Source: a virus
Length of the DNA stretch: 27,706 nt
Strand: one strand, 5' to 3'
IMG/VR virus record: IMGVR_UViG_3300027791_000105
Location: 1 to 27,706 of that record
Shown here piece after piece: positions 1 through 6,036 of this stretch; position 1 is the first letter of the stretch; every line of letters starts with the position of its first letter. The notes below the pieces were generated by a model. The model saw nothing but the letters and a program-made list of their open reading frames with translations, was not told the DNA's origin and did not search any database. A program made the position numbers and the translations under genes.

Positions 1-218
1 ATTGAACCACTATAGTCTTTGTTTAGTCCAACTGCTTTAAAAGCCTTGCCCATCTTAGTATTCATTTTAATACCACAAATGTTAACCCAAGCAAAACCAC
101 ATGCATATTGGTCTTCACCACCAAGTTTTTCTTTAAAAAACTTGTCAGCAGCTTTAAATGCGGCATCTTGTGCTTCTGCAACTATTGCTGGAATTTGAAT
201 TTCTGTAACTGTTGTCAT
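1..218 (-). CDS. Unknown phage protein, N-terminal part (runs off the window)
   Basis: An open frame reads leftwards from an ATG at 218 and leaves the window without a stop, so only about 72 residues are visible. The start is supported by an AGGAG Shine-Dalgarno a few bases upstream (about 223-230) and by a sigma-70-like promoter just before it. The visible part begins MTTVTEIQIPAIVAEAQDAA and has an Ala/Lys-rich amphipathic stretch followed by a hydrophobic patch with two cysteines (CGFAWVNICGIKMN). I do not recognise the family. It is the last gene of a run of small early-type genes and shares its leader sequence with the gene at 781-1158, so the two are probably expressed at the same time. 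Confidence 0.7.
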   Translation of the reverse strand, partial: MTTVTEIQIPAIVAEAQDAAFKAADKFFKEKLGGEDQYACGFAWVNICGIKMNTKMGKAFKAVGLNKDYSGS

Positions 219-226
219 TTAACTTC

Positions 227-260
227 TCCTTTTGTTTAACTTACTATTATATAATAGCAC
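227..260 (-). repeat. Copy 1 of a duplicated promoter/leader element
   Basis: About 34 bases that recur almost exactly at 1167-1199, differing by one extra A in the leader. The element covers the -10 box and leader up to the AAAGGA Shine-Dalgarno. It contains a perfect 14-base palindrome, CTATTATATAATAG, at 244-257. The two copies precede different genes. Confidence 0.85.
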
Positions 261-278
261 CTTTACAGGATCTGTCAA
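251..278 (-). promoter_or_regulatory. Sigma-70-like promoter for the gene at 1-218
   Basis: On the minus strand a TTGACA -35 box (273-278) is separated by 16 bp from TATTAT (251-256), inside TATTATATAAT. The -35 overlaps the last codons of the HD-domain gene. A perfect 14-base palindrome covers the -10 and could be an operator; that role is inferred. Confidence 0.65.
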
Positions 279-781
279 CCTTTTATCTGTCTTTGTGCTA
301 ATTTAAACAAAGGTGTTTGTTTAATACTGTCTAACATACCGTTAAGTATAAGTTGCTTTTCAAAAAAGTACACTTTTGCAAAGCCAGGATCGTTTTTAGC
401 AATGCAAGCCGTATTATCTACTAAATCAGCCAACTTAATAAACTGTGCTTCAAAAGGTGCTTTTAGTATATGATTACGATCTGTTGCTTTACGAACTGTA
501 CGATTGCCATCTTCGGGTCTACTTTGGTCTGTTAACCAAAAAACAAGTTCTGCAATAGTAGTACCAAACTTAATAGAAATATCATCAAGTGTAAAATCAG
601 TGTCTTCAACTACATCATGTAATAATGCTGCGGCAACCTGGTTAGTAGTACCGCCGTTATCATGTACAAGTTGAGCAACGTCAATAGTGTGTGTTACATA
701 AGGAAGATCAGTGTACTTACGTTTCTGATCTCCATGTGCAACTATTGCAAATTTAAGTGCTTTAGTTACCGTACTATTCAT
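275..781 (-). CDS. HD-domain (p)ppGpp hydrolase-like protein (SpoT/MESH1 type)
   Basis: A 168-residue single-domain metal-dependent phosphohydrolase of the HD superfamily. The motifs follow the SpoT/MESH1 pattern: AHGDQKRKYTDLPYVTH at 15-31 with metal-ligand candidate H31, the HD pair H55-D56 in LLHDVVED with E59-D60 as likely catalytic acids, and D119 in KLADLVDN. In that family these residues hold Mn2+ and remove the 3'-pyrophosphate of (p)ppGpp. The length matches a free-standing small alarmone hydrolase, with no synthetase or TGS domain. I chose the ATG at 781, not the TTG 18 bases upstream, because it has an AGGAA Shine-Dalgarno and a TAATG overlap with the preceding gene. The likely role is to clear host alarmone during infection. 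The substrate is inferred; another nucleotide pyrophosphate is possible. Confidence 0.8.
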   Translation of the reverse strand: MNSTVTKALKFAIVAHGDQKRKYTDLPYVTHTIDVAQLVHDNGGTTNQVAAALLHDVVEDTDFTLDDISIKFGTTIAELVFWLTDQSRPEDGNRTVRKATDRNHILKAPFEAQFIKLADLVDNTACIAKNDPGFAKVYFFEKQLILNGMLDSIKQTPLFKLAQRQIKG

Positions 782-1158
782 TAAGAAATTCCTGTCCAAC
801 GTATAATTGATGTATTCTTGGCATCTGTAAAAACATTACCACGTTTAAAGTTTGTTGCTGGAGCATTATAACTAGCCGCTTTTAGCATATCACCTTCTAC
901 AAAACCTTTTGTTGCTTTTTTAACAATAAAGCCATTAACACCACCACCGCCATGATGTCCACCACGCCCTATAGTCCACTCTGTTTTAATTAACTTAATA
1001 TAAGTAGGACCTTCTTTAATTTCAATATTAAAATTATCTAGAGCTTCTTGATGGAAATTACTAACTGGCTTCTTTCCGCCCTGTGTTGCCCAGTTAATAT
1101 AGTCTTGTTTCATTGTTTTAACTACTTGCTCTACTGCTTCTAAAAGTTCTACTTGCAT
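781..1158 (-). CDS. Unknown 125-residue early protein
   Basis: Starts with ATG after an AAGGAACT Shine-Dalgarno and a sigma-70-like promoter. Its stop codon overlaps the start of the HD hydrolase (TAATG), so the two should be translationally coupled. The N-terminal 40 residues look helical (LLEAVEQVVKTMKQDYINWA). The middle holds a striking glycine/histidine loop, GRGGHHGGGGVNGF (around residues 64-77). The C-terminal part is basic and ends near TSIIRWTGIS. No signal peptide or membrane segment is visible. I do not recognise the family; the His/Gly loop could bind metal or phosphate, but that is a guess. Its operon position suggests early expression with the alarmone-hydrolase-like gene. Confidence 0.75.
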   Translation of the reverse strand: MQVELLEAVEQVVKTMKQDYINWATQGGKKPVSNFHQEALDNFNIEIKEGPTYIKLIKTEWTIGRGGHHGGGGVNGFIVKKATKGFVEGDMLKAASYNAPATNFKRGNVFTDAKNTSIIRWTGIS

Positions 1159-1166
1159 ATTTTAGT

Positions 1167-1199
1167 TCCTTTTGTTAACTTACTATTATATAATAGCAC
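1167..1199 (-). repeat. Copy 2 of the duplicated promoter/leader element
   Basis: Nearly identical to 227-260. It includes the perfect palindrome CTATTATATAATAG at 1183-1196 and the leader running to the AAAGGA ribosome-binding site. It precedes the gene at 781-1158. Confidence 0.85.
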
Positions 1200-1217
1200 T
1201 ATTAGCAGATAAGTCAA
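1190..1217 (-). promoter_or_regulatory. Sigma-70-like promoter for the gene at 781-1158 and the HD hydrolase
   Basis: TTGACT (1212-1217), 16 bp spacer, TATTAT (1190-1195), in the same geometry as the promoter at 251-278. It lies just downstream of the terminator hairpin of the preceding gene, so it starts a new transcription unit. Confidence 0.65.
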
Positions 1218-1230
1218 CCGTTTTAGTCAC

Positions 1231-1254
1231 AAAAAAACCCTTGATTAACAAGGG
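1231..1254 (-). terminator. Rho-independent terminator after the gene at 1275-1466
   Basis: On the minus strand a 6-bp stem (CCCTTG/CAAGGG, loop TTAAT) is followed immediately by seven T residues. It sits about 20 bases after the stop codon. Confidence 0.8.
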
Positions 1255-1274
1255 CTTAAAAAGTTTTTTACTTT

Positions 1275-1466
1275 TTAATAATCTAGTTCAAATTTTCTCT
1301 TAGTATTTGCTTCACAGATACTAATAATTTGCAATTTTTCTTCAAAATCGTAATATTCAGCAATCAATGCTTTTTCAACTGCTACTTTATCTTCTGCCAT
1401 CATTAACACACTTCGTTCGTCTGTGTTTTGATCAGTATTAAAGTTTACAATATATCTGTTTCTCAT
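1275..1466 (-). CDS. Unknown small 63-residue protein
   Basis: A short gene with good boundaries: its own sigma-70-like promoter, a GAGGAGA Shine-Dalgarno about 6 bases before the ATG, and a terminator after the stop. The product begins MRNRYIVNFNTDQNTDERSV. It reads as a beta-strand (RYIVNF), an acidic middle, a helix (VAVEKALIAEYYDFEEKL) and a second strand (IISICEA). This is compatible with a small alpha/beta fold. No motif allows a function. As a self-contained monocistronic early gene it fits the class of small host-interaction proteins, but that is only context. Confidence 0.75.
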   Translation of the reverse strand: MRNRYIVNFNTDQNTDERSVLMMAEDKVAVEKALIAEYYDFEEKLQIISICEANTKRKFELDY

Positions 1467-1492
1467 ACTATTCTCCTCTATGTATATAATAT

Positions 1493-1521
1493 ACTATACA
1501 CTGAAAAAGAACACTTGTCAA
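1493..1521 (-). promoter_or_regulatory. Sigma-70-like promoter for the gene at 1275-1466
   Basis: TTGACA (1516-1521), 17 bp spacer, TATAGT (1493-1498), in the short gap after the FkbM gene. The leader leads to GAGGAGA before the ATG. Confidence 0.7.
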
Positions 1522-1524
1522 GAA

Positions 1525-2385
1525 CTAATTTGGATTTATTGGCTTTTGCCTTGATTTTATTTTATTTAGAACTCTGTTGTACATCTTTTGGTATGTATCA
1601 TCAAAGCCTTCAACCGGCTCAAGTACACCATCTAGTTCAAATATTGGTGTCTTTTCTTTTGGTCCACAAAATATGTCAATAATGCCACCATTTGAGAATA
1701 TGTTTATTTTGTTACCAAAGAAGTTATGTGGATTATAATTACGTACAGGCAGCCACCACATTATATAGTCAATTTCGTGTAACATATTCCACATATACTC
1801 TAAATGTGTAGTACTATTGTTAACTTCGATTAACATTTGTGGTCTACATCTCTTTATAGTTTCTGTTGCACCAAATAGTACTTCCTTTTCAAAGCCTTCA
1901 ACATCAATTTTTATAAAATCTACACGTCCAAAGTTTAAACTATCAATTTTAATCATCGGCTTTGTTTCGTACAAACCTCCAGGGTTGACTTCAAGTACAC
2001 TACACTCTCCATAATTACCCGGAAGACTTGGATTAAAAGAACTTATAATGCTTTGTCCGTTTCGATCTCCAACAATGTTTCCGTACACTTGTACATTCTT
2101 ACAACCATTTTGTTCAATGTTTTTTACTAGTAAGTTTCTATTGAACTCATTAGGCTCAAATGATGCTACATGCCCTTTAAATGCATGTTTTGCAAACCAG
2201 ACTGTGTGCAGTCCAATATTAGAACCAATGTCTAAAACAAAGTCGGTAGGCTGTACTATGTGATTTAGTAACAAAAACTCGTTTTCTGAGTACTCGCCGT
2301 AGAGCTCTAGGCTCTTACCGATGATTATATCATTAGTAAAATAACTAAACAACCCGTGCTTACATAACTTAGTTTGAATTCCCAT
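1525..2385 (-). CDS. FkbM-family SAM-dependent methyltransferase
   Basis: A 286-residue class I methyltransferase. The SAM-binding motif VLDIGSNIG lies at 50-58, the ribose-binding acid follows in ASFEPNE (E77), and the family-typical segment FIKIDVEGFEKEVLFGA is near 155-172. FkbM-type enzymes usually O-methylate sugars or polyketides. Phage copies sit among glycan genes, so a sugar of the host surface or of a phage-modified glycan is the likeliest acceptor (inference). Its ATG overlaps the stop of the nucleotidyltransferase-cupin gene (TAATG), making the two a coupled pair. The Shine-Dalgarno is weak, consistent with coupling. The C-terminal 80 residues contain a Trp/Asn/Phe-rich stretch (MWWLPVRNYNPHNFFGNK) and no membrane segment. 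Confidence 0.85.
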   Translation of the reverse strand: MGIQTKLCKHGLFSYFTNDIIIGKSLELYGEYSENEFLLLNHIVQPTDFVLDIGSNIGLHTVWFAKHAFKGHVASFEPNEFNRNLLVKNIEQNGCKNVQVYGNIVGDRNGQSIISSFNPSLPGNYGECSVLEVNPGGLYETKPMIKIDSLNFGRVDFIKIDVEGFEKEVLFGATETIKRCRPQMLIEVNNSTTHLEYMWNMLHEIDYIMWWLPVRNYNPHNFFGNKINIFSNGGIIDIFCGPKEKTPIFELDGVLEPVEGFDDTYQKMYNRVLNKIKSRQKPINPN

Positions 2386-3143
2386 TAATCTCTGCGTTCA
2401 ATGTCATCTTCTGTACAGGGTACGCCAATTTGTACCTCAATTACCTTACATGACTCATTTGTATTATTACTTGCTTGATGCCATACTTTTTTACTGATGG
2501 TGTAGACGGTGCCATGTGCAGTTAATGTTATTACATCTTGTACCTTGTTGTACTCCGTAGTCATCTGACATGATCCTTGTACTACATTCCATCGTTCGTC
2601 TCTATGCTCGTGTCTTTGCATACTTAACTGTTTGCCTGGTAATATCTCTAATTCTTTTACTTTATAGTCGGGTCCTTGGTCTATTGTTCTAAACCAACCC
2701 CAATTTCTGTAGACCTTGTCACCGTTCCATTTAGCAAGTAAGATGGAGCTGCTATTCTGCTTGTCTTCTCCTCCAACACCAAACTCAAAGTTTAAGTTTT
2801 TATCATCCATTGTCATCTCCGGTATGTTATCTGCAGTTCTATCGCCACCGTTGGCAAATATAATACTACTGTCAGGCCAGTTTTCTCTAACCTGCTTTAT
2901 TGCATCAATTGCAGAATTATCTGAGTCATCAAATAATACATAATCATCGACCATTCTTAAGTTTTGTATAATACCTACTCTATCAAGTAACGGCATAAAC
3001 GGCTTACCTTTTTTACTGGTTAACCACTCGTCGCTATTGATGCCTACTACTAGTTTGTCGCCAAGTTTTTTTGCTGACGCAAGGTATGACAAATGCCCAG
3101 AATGTAGTGGATCAAATCCACCTGTTACTAAAACAATCTTCAT
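2385..3143 (-). CDS. Cytidylyltransferase-like / cupin (mannose-6-phosphate isomerase-like) fusion
   Basis: A 252-residue fusion. Residues 1-135 form a nucleotidyltransferase of the RfaE/TagD superfamily: the N-terminal strand MKIVLVTGGFDPLHSGH carries the H14-x-x-H17 nucleotide-binding signature, VGINSDEWL follows, and SSSIL (131-135) fits the C-terminal phosphate-binding position. Residues 146-245 form a cupin like the C-terminal domain of type II mannose-6-phosphate isomerase/GDP-mannose pyrophosphorylase: RNWGWFRTID, then LPGKQLSMQRHEHRDERWNVVQG with H178 and H180, and a later WH (H222). Together they suggest activation and handling of a sugar phosphate as an NDP-sugar. The exact substrate cannot be read from the sequence. 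A putative AAGGA ribosome-binding site lies about 11 bases before the ATG. It overlaps the FkbM gene and follows a terminator-like hairpin. Confidence 0.85.
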   Translation of the reverse strand: MKIVLVTGGFDPLHSGHLSYLASAKKLGDKLVVGINSDEWLTSKKGKPFMPLLDRVGIIQNLRMVDDYVLFDDSDNSAIDAIKQVRENWPDSSIIFANGGDRTADNIPEMTMDDKNLNFEFGVGGEDKQNSSSILLAKWNGDKVYRNWGWFRTIDQGPDYKVKELEILPGKQLSMQRHEHRDERWNVVQGSCQMTTEYNKVQDVITLTAHGTVYTISKKVWHQASNNTNESCKVIEVQIGVPCTEDDIERRD

Positions 3144-3175
3144 TAATAATAGTTATCCTTCTGTGGTTAATTCAT

Positions 3176-3197
3176 AAAAAAAGCTGGCTTAGCCAGC
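3176..3197 (-). terminator. Rho-independent terminator after the methyltransferase at 3202-3948
   Basis: A 6-bp GC-rich stem on the minus strand (GCTGGC/GCCAGC, loop TAA) followed directly by seven T residues, starting five bases after the stop codon. No clear promoter fits in the 32 bases before the next gene, so read-through or partial attenuation may supply that gene. Confidence 0.8.
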
Positions 3198-3201
3198 ATA
3201 T

Positions 3202-3948
3202 TTAAACTTTGGAATAATCAATTAACGTTCCATCAATCCAGTATAAAAGTAGATCTTTGTTGGTTAAATATCCAAACTTGTTTAGTTGTTTCTTGCATGC
3301 CTCAGGTAAGAAATCTGTATACTCATATAAAGTTTTTTCACCATATTTAAAAGTATCCTCGGAATCTTTATATACTAATGCATTGATGATATTTGAGTTT
3401 GGTTGCTTGATAAAGTAACCATCGTCGCAGTTAAAACCACTTAGTACTAACATATGTATTAAGTCGACTATAGTAATACTGTTAGGTGCTTCAGAGTAAA
3501 CTCTATAATCTGGTTCTCCATAAAAGTTGTTTATAGTCGTTGGAAAAGTTAAGCACAACATTCCTCCTAAGTTAGTACATTTATTCATCTTATGCAAAAA
3601 CTCTAACGGGTCTCTTGATTGATGTAAAACACTATGGGCCCATACTACATCATATGCATTGTCTAGTTGATGATCAAGTATATCAGCATTGATAAAGTTT
3701 ATATTTTCGTGTGCATATTGATCATCAAATGCATCTGCATTGCTATCAATAGCAGTTACATTAATATCTAAAGATATCGGATTGTCTTCATCACCGTTGT
3801 CTACATTTGCCCACCAGTGGCTAGCAAATCCTTGTCCACAACCTACATCAAGTACATTGTCGATACTCTCTAACATTGTTGGATATTGCCTTAATACTTC
3901 AAGAAATTCTTCGCAGTGTGATCTACTATTACTTAATAAAAAATCCAT
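3202..3948 (-). CDS. Class I SAM-dependent methyltransferase
   Basis: A 248-residue protein with the Rossmann-fold SAM motif VLDVGCGQG at 32-40, the second acidic motif TAIDSN (65-70), an adenine-contact segment NFINADILD (84-92), and motif IV-like VVWAHSVLHQ (101-110). The substrate cannot be deduced; such stand-alone enzymes next to sugar genes usually methylate small molecules or glycans. Its first 20 bases overlap the upstream coiled-coil gene and its end is followed by a strong terminator, so it is the last gene of the uvsX/uvsY transcription unit. The upstream AAAGG is rather far from the ATG, so translational coupling is likely. I cannot exclude a nucleic-acid base as substrate, but no target-recognition domain is visible. 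Confidence 0.8.
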   Translation of the reverse strand: MDFLLSNSRSHCEEFLEVLRQYPTMLESIDNVLDVGCGQGFASHWWANVDNGDEDNPISLDINVTAIDSNADAFDDQYAHENINFINADILDHQLDNAYDVVWAHSVLHQSRDPLEFLHKMNKCTNLGGMLCLTFPTTINNFYGEPDYRVYSEAPNSITIVDLIHMLVLSGFNCDDGYFIKQPNSNIINALVYKDSEDTFKYGEKTLYEYTDFLPEACKKQLNKFGYLTNKDLLLYWIDGTLIDYSKV

Positions 3949-4201
3949 CAGTTAACATGCCTTTTAAAAATTCTATGTTTAGTTGTTCTAAGTTGTCTCT
4001 AGCATTATTTACTTTAAATTCTAACTGCTCTTCTTGAATACGATTATGGTTCTGTAAGTCAAGAAAAAGTTGATCTACTACAAACTTTTTCTTTTTTATA
4101 GCAGATGTACTCTTGAACTTAACAATATGCTTGTTAAACTCTGCTGAGAACTGTTTGTACTCGGTTTGTAACTTATCTATTTCAGTGTTATAGTGTGACA
4201 T
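3929..4201 (-). CDS. Small predicted coiled-coil protein
   Basis: A 90-residue charged protein, largely helical with heptad-like spacing of hydrophobics: a first helix at about 5-33 (IDKLQTEYKQFSAEFNKHIV), a basic joint (AIKKKKF at 34-40), and a second long helix from about 42 to 80. This resembles a two-helix hairpin. It overlaps the UvsY-like gene by 14 bases at its start and the methyltransferase by 20 bases at its end, so it is made with the recombination proteins. I do not recognise the family; an accessory to the recombination or replication machinery is only contextual inference. Confidence 0.65.
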   Translation of the reverse strand: MSHYNTEIDKLQTEYKQFSAEFNKHIVKFKSTSAIKKKKFVVDQLFLDLQNHNRIQEEQLEFKVNNARDNLEQLNIEFLKGMLTDGFFIK

Positions 4202-4640
4202 CTTCCATACCAGCTGTTCTTAGCCTAACAATATGACCCATTTGCCATTGCTTTGCTTCTAAGCCTTTCATGATGCCTAGCCAGCGATTTCTTGCTAGTG
4301 CAACTTCATTAACAAGTGTTTCAAAGTCAATAACTTCATCTTCACCGTCAACATATTTTTCTGCATCTCTACTTGATAATGCACGTTGGTATCCTTCTAA
4401 GTACTTTTGAAAGTGCTTACGTCGTATCTTTCTAAGTTGGATATTAAGGTAGTTAAGCACCGCTTCAATTTCTTGTAATTGATTGAAACGATGCTCTGTA
4501 ATACCAGGCAGATCTCGTAAGTGACGCTCTACACTTCCGTCAATGCTAGTTTCTTTTTTAGCATTAAGTAACTCTTTTTCATAAAATGAAATAAAGTCAG
4601 GAAGTGCAGATAAGTCTCTAGTAACTTTACCATACCACAT
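4188..4640 (-). CDS. uvsY: UvsY-like recombination mediator (candidate)
   Basis: A 150-residue, mostly helical, highly charged protein. The call rests on position (two genes after uvsX, translationally linked), size close to T4 UvsY (137 residues), and general resemblance of the second half. Basic helices LRKIRRKHFQKYLEGYQRAL are followed by an acidic patch (YVDGEDEVIDFE) and a helix RNRWLGIMKGLEAKQWQMGHI ending near RLRTAG, comparable in layout to the C-terminal part of T4 UvsY. In T4, UvsY is a hexameric mediator that loads UvsX onto gp32-covered single-stranded DNA. The ATG overlaps the upstream stop as TAATG. The alternative is an unrelated conserved phage protein: the match is from memory of the family pattern, not an alignment. 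Confidence 0.5.
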   Translation of the reverse strand: MWYGKVTRDLSALPDFISFYEKELLNAKKETSIDGSVERHLRDLPGITEHRFNQLQEIEAVLNYLNIQLRKIRRKHFQKYLEGYQRALSSRDAEKYVDGEDEVIDFETLVNEVALARNRWLGIMKGLEAKQWQMGHIVRLRTAGMEDVTL

Positions 4641-4879
4641 TAATCGTCTTCGTATCTGTAGTCGTCGTCATCATACGAATCATCTTCTTCATCTTCGCCT
4701 AACTGATCTGCTACTGCTTGAGCCATGTTCTTATCGCACCCTTTTAGGGCATATAAGATATCGTCACTAGCACCAGCATCAATTAGTATGCCAATCGAAT
4801 GATCTGCGGCTGTTTGTCTTTCTTTTGCTGGAACGTACTCTTTTATTATATTCCAAAACTCTGCAAACATCTCGTCCAT
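4640..4879 (-). CDS. Small protein with very acidic C-terminal tail
   Basis: A 79-residue protein between uvsX and the UvsY-like gene. Residues 1-60 are predicted helical (MDEMFAEFWNIIKEY, then HSIGILIDAGASDDILYALKGC). The last 20 residues are almost only Asp, Glu and Tyr (GEDEEDDSYDDDDYRYEDD). A tail like this can mimic DNA or dock on single-strand-binding or recombinase proteins. This is notable because the gp32 of this phage lacks the usual strongly acidic tail. An AAGGAT Shine-Dalgarno precedes the ATG and overlaps the uvsX stop region. It is conserved-looking by context; I cannot name a family. Confidence 0.7.
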   Translation of the reverse strand: MDEMFAEFWNIIKEYVPAKERQTAADHSIGILIDAGASDDILYALKGCDKNMAQAVADQLGEDEEDDSYDDDDYRYEDD

Positions 4880-4882
4880 TGC

Positions 4883-5983
4883 TTATCCTTCTGCTACTTC
4901 TTTTTCCATATCAATAACATCAGTAACTAATTGTTCATCAGTTACCACTTCTTTAGTATCTAGTGCAGTTCCCTGAAGTGCAATGTCCTCCATAACTGTG
5001 TCAAGTTTTTCACCAACCCAGTTTTTACGAAACTCAATAATAACTTCTCCAGTACGTTTACTAGTATACTCGAGTCTATTACCGCTTTTCTTTAAAAGTC
5101 CTGCTTTCTCAAAGATATCAACTAAACCACTGTACGGATTCATTCCTGTTTCATAAGGAATCTCTACCTGTACACCTTCAAACGGTTTTGCATAACGTGT
5201 TTTCATTACTTTACAAGCGGCTCTGATACCATGTACTTGTGATGTTTTAACACCGTCTGCATCTGTTTTTAGTTTAAGTTTCTTCATAGCAACCACAATA
5301 CTACTTGCATATACAAATCCTTGTCCACCTGATATCTTATCATCAGGGTCAAACATATCTTGTGATTGGTAAGTGTGGTTTGTTGCTACTAGCCCTACAT
5401 TGTAACTACCAAACATATTAACACAGTTCATTACTAATGCTTTTAGAGCTTTTGCTTTACGACCCATATCGCCTTTCATGTCACCTGCATCAAACTGATT
5501 AAGTTCTGTTGGTGTCATCATCATGCCTAATGAGTCAATTACGAATAGTACTTTAGGTCTTTCACCTGCGTCCATATTCCTATAGTCTTTCATAAACGTA
5601 CTAATAGTCTTAGCAACATCATCTAGCATTGCCATATTAAGTTTAAGGAGTTTATCTTCTCCTGTGTCAACTTTTAATGCCTGTAGCCATGTTTCATCAA
5701 GTGCATTTTCTGAGTCAATTAATACTACATAGATGCCTTGATCTTGTGCTGCCTTAATAATGTTTCCGCTTGCAATATAACTTTTACCAGCACCAGATTC
5801 TCCAGCAAATACTGTAACCTTACCTAAAGGAATCCCTTTATGAAAGTCACCACTTACTAAGTAGTTGAGTGCATAGTTACCAGTACTAATCCAATCTGTC
5901 GGGTCATTAAAACCAACAGATAAACCGTCAATACTTTTTGTTATATCTTTTCTAAATTTACTTACGTCAAATGGTCGTCCCAT
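4883..5983 (-). CDS. uvsX: UvsX RecA-like recombinase
   Basis: A 366-residue strand-exchange ATPase of the RecA/UvsX family, which forms filaments on single-stranded DNA for recombination-dependent replication and repair. Walker A is GESGAGKS (61-68) and Walker B is VLFVIDS (145-151). The stretch LVATNHTYQSQDMFDPDDKISGG (about 198-220) holds the DNA-binding loop region. The C-terminus is acidic (DEQLVTDVIDMEKEVAEG), as in other UvsX proteins. I chose the ATG at 5983 because GGAG lies 8 bases before it. The ATG 18 bases upstream has no ribosome-binding site and abuts the gp32 terminator hairpin. It heads a tight run with the acidic protein, the UvsY-like protein and the coiled-coil gene, 53 bases after gp32. 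Confidence 0.95.
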   Translation of the reverse strand: MGRPFDVSKFRKDITKSIDGLSVGFNDPTDWISTGNYALNYLVSGDFHKGIPLGKVTVFAGESGAGKSYIASGNIIKAAQDQGIYVVLIDSENALDETWLQALKVDTGEDKLLKLNMAMLDDVAKTISTFMKDYRNMDAGERPKVLFVIDSLGMMMTPTELNQFDAGDMKGDMGRKAKALKALVMNCVNMFGSYNVGLVATNHTYQSQDMFDPDDKISGGQGFVYASSIVVAMKKLKLKTDADGVKTSQVHGIRAACKVMKTRYAKPFEGVQVEIPYETGMNPYSGLVDIFEKAGLLKKSGNRLEYTSKRTGEVIIEFRKNWVGEKLDTVMEDIALQGTALDTKEVVTDEQLVTDVIDMEKEVAEG

Positions 5984-6003
5984 ATTGTAATCTCCAGTCA
6001 TTG

Positions 6004-6030
6004 AAAAGTAGGGGGTATTAACCCCCCACT
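6004..6030 (-). terminator. Terminator-like hairpin between gp32 and uvsX
   Basis: On the minus strand a 9-bp stem (AGTGGGGGG with CCCCCTACT, one G.T pair, loop TTAATA) is followed by TTTTC. The U-tract is short, so it may attenuate and give more gp32 than UvsX transcript. It lies only 7 bases after the gp32 stop. Confidence 0.7.
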
Positions 6031-6036
6031 ATATAG

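Noticed and set aside
781-799. Longer start (TTG at 799) for the HD hydrolase
   Set aside because: The downstream ATG has a Shine-Dalgarno at good spacing and a TAATG overlap, and the extra six residues do not belong to the family motif.
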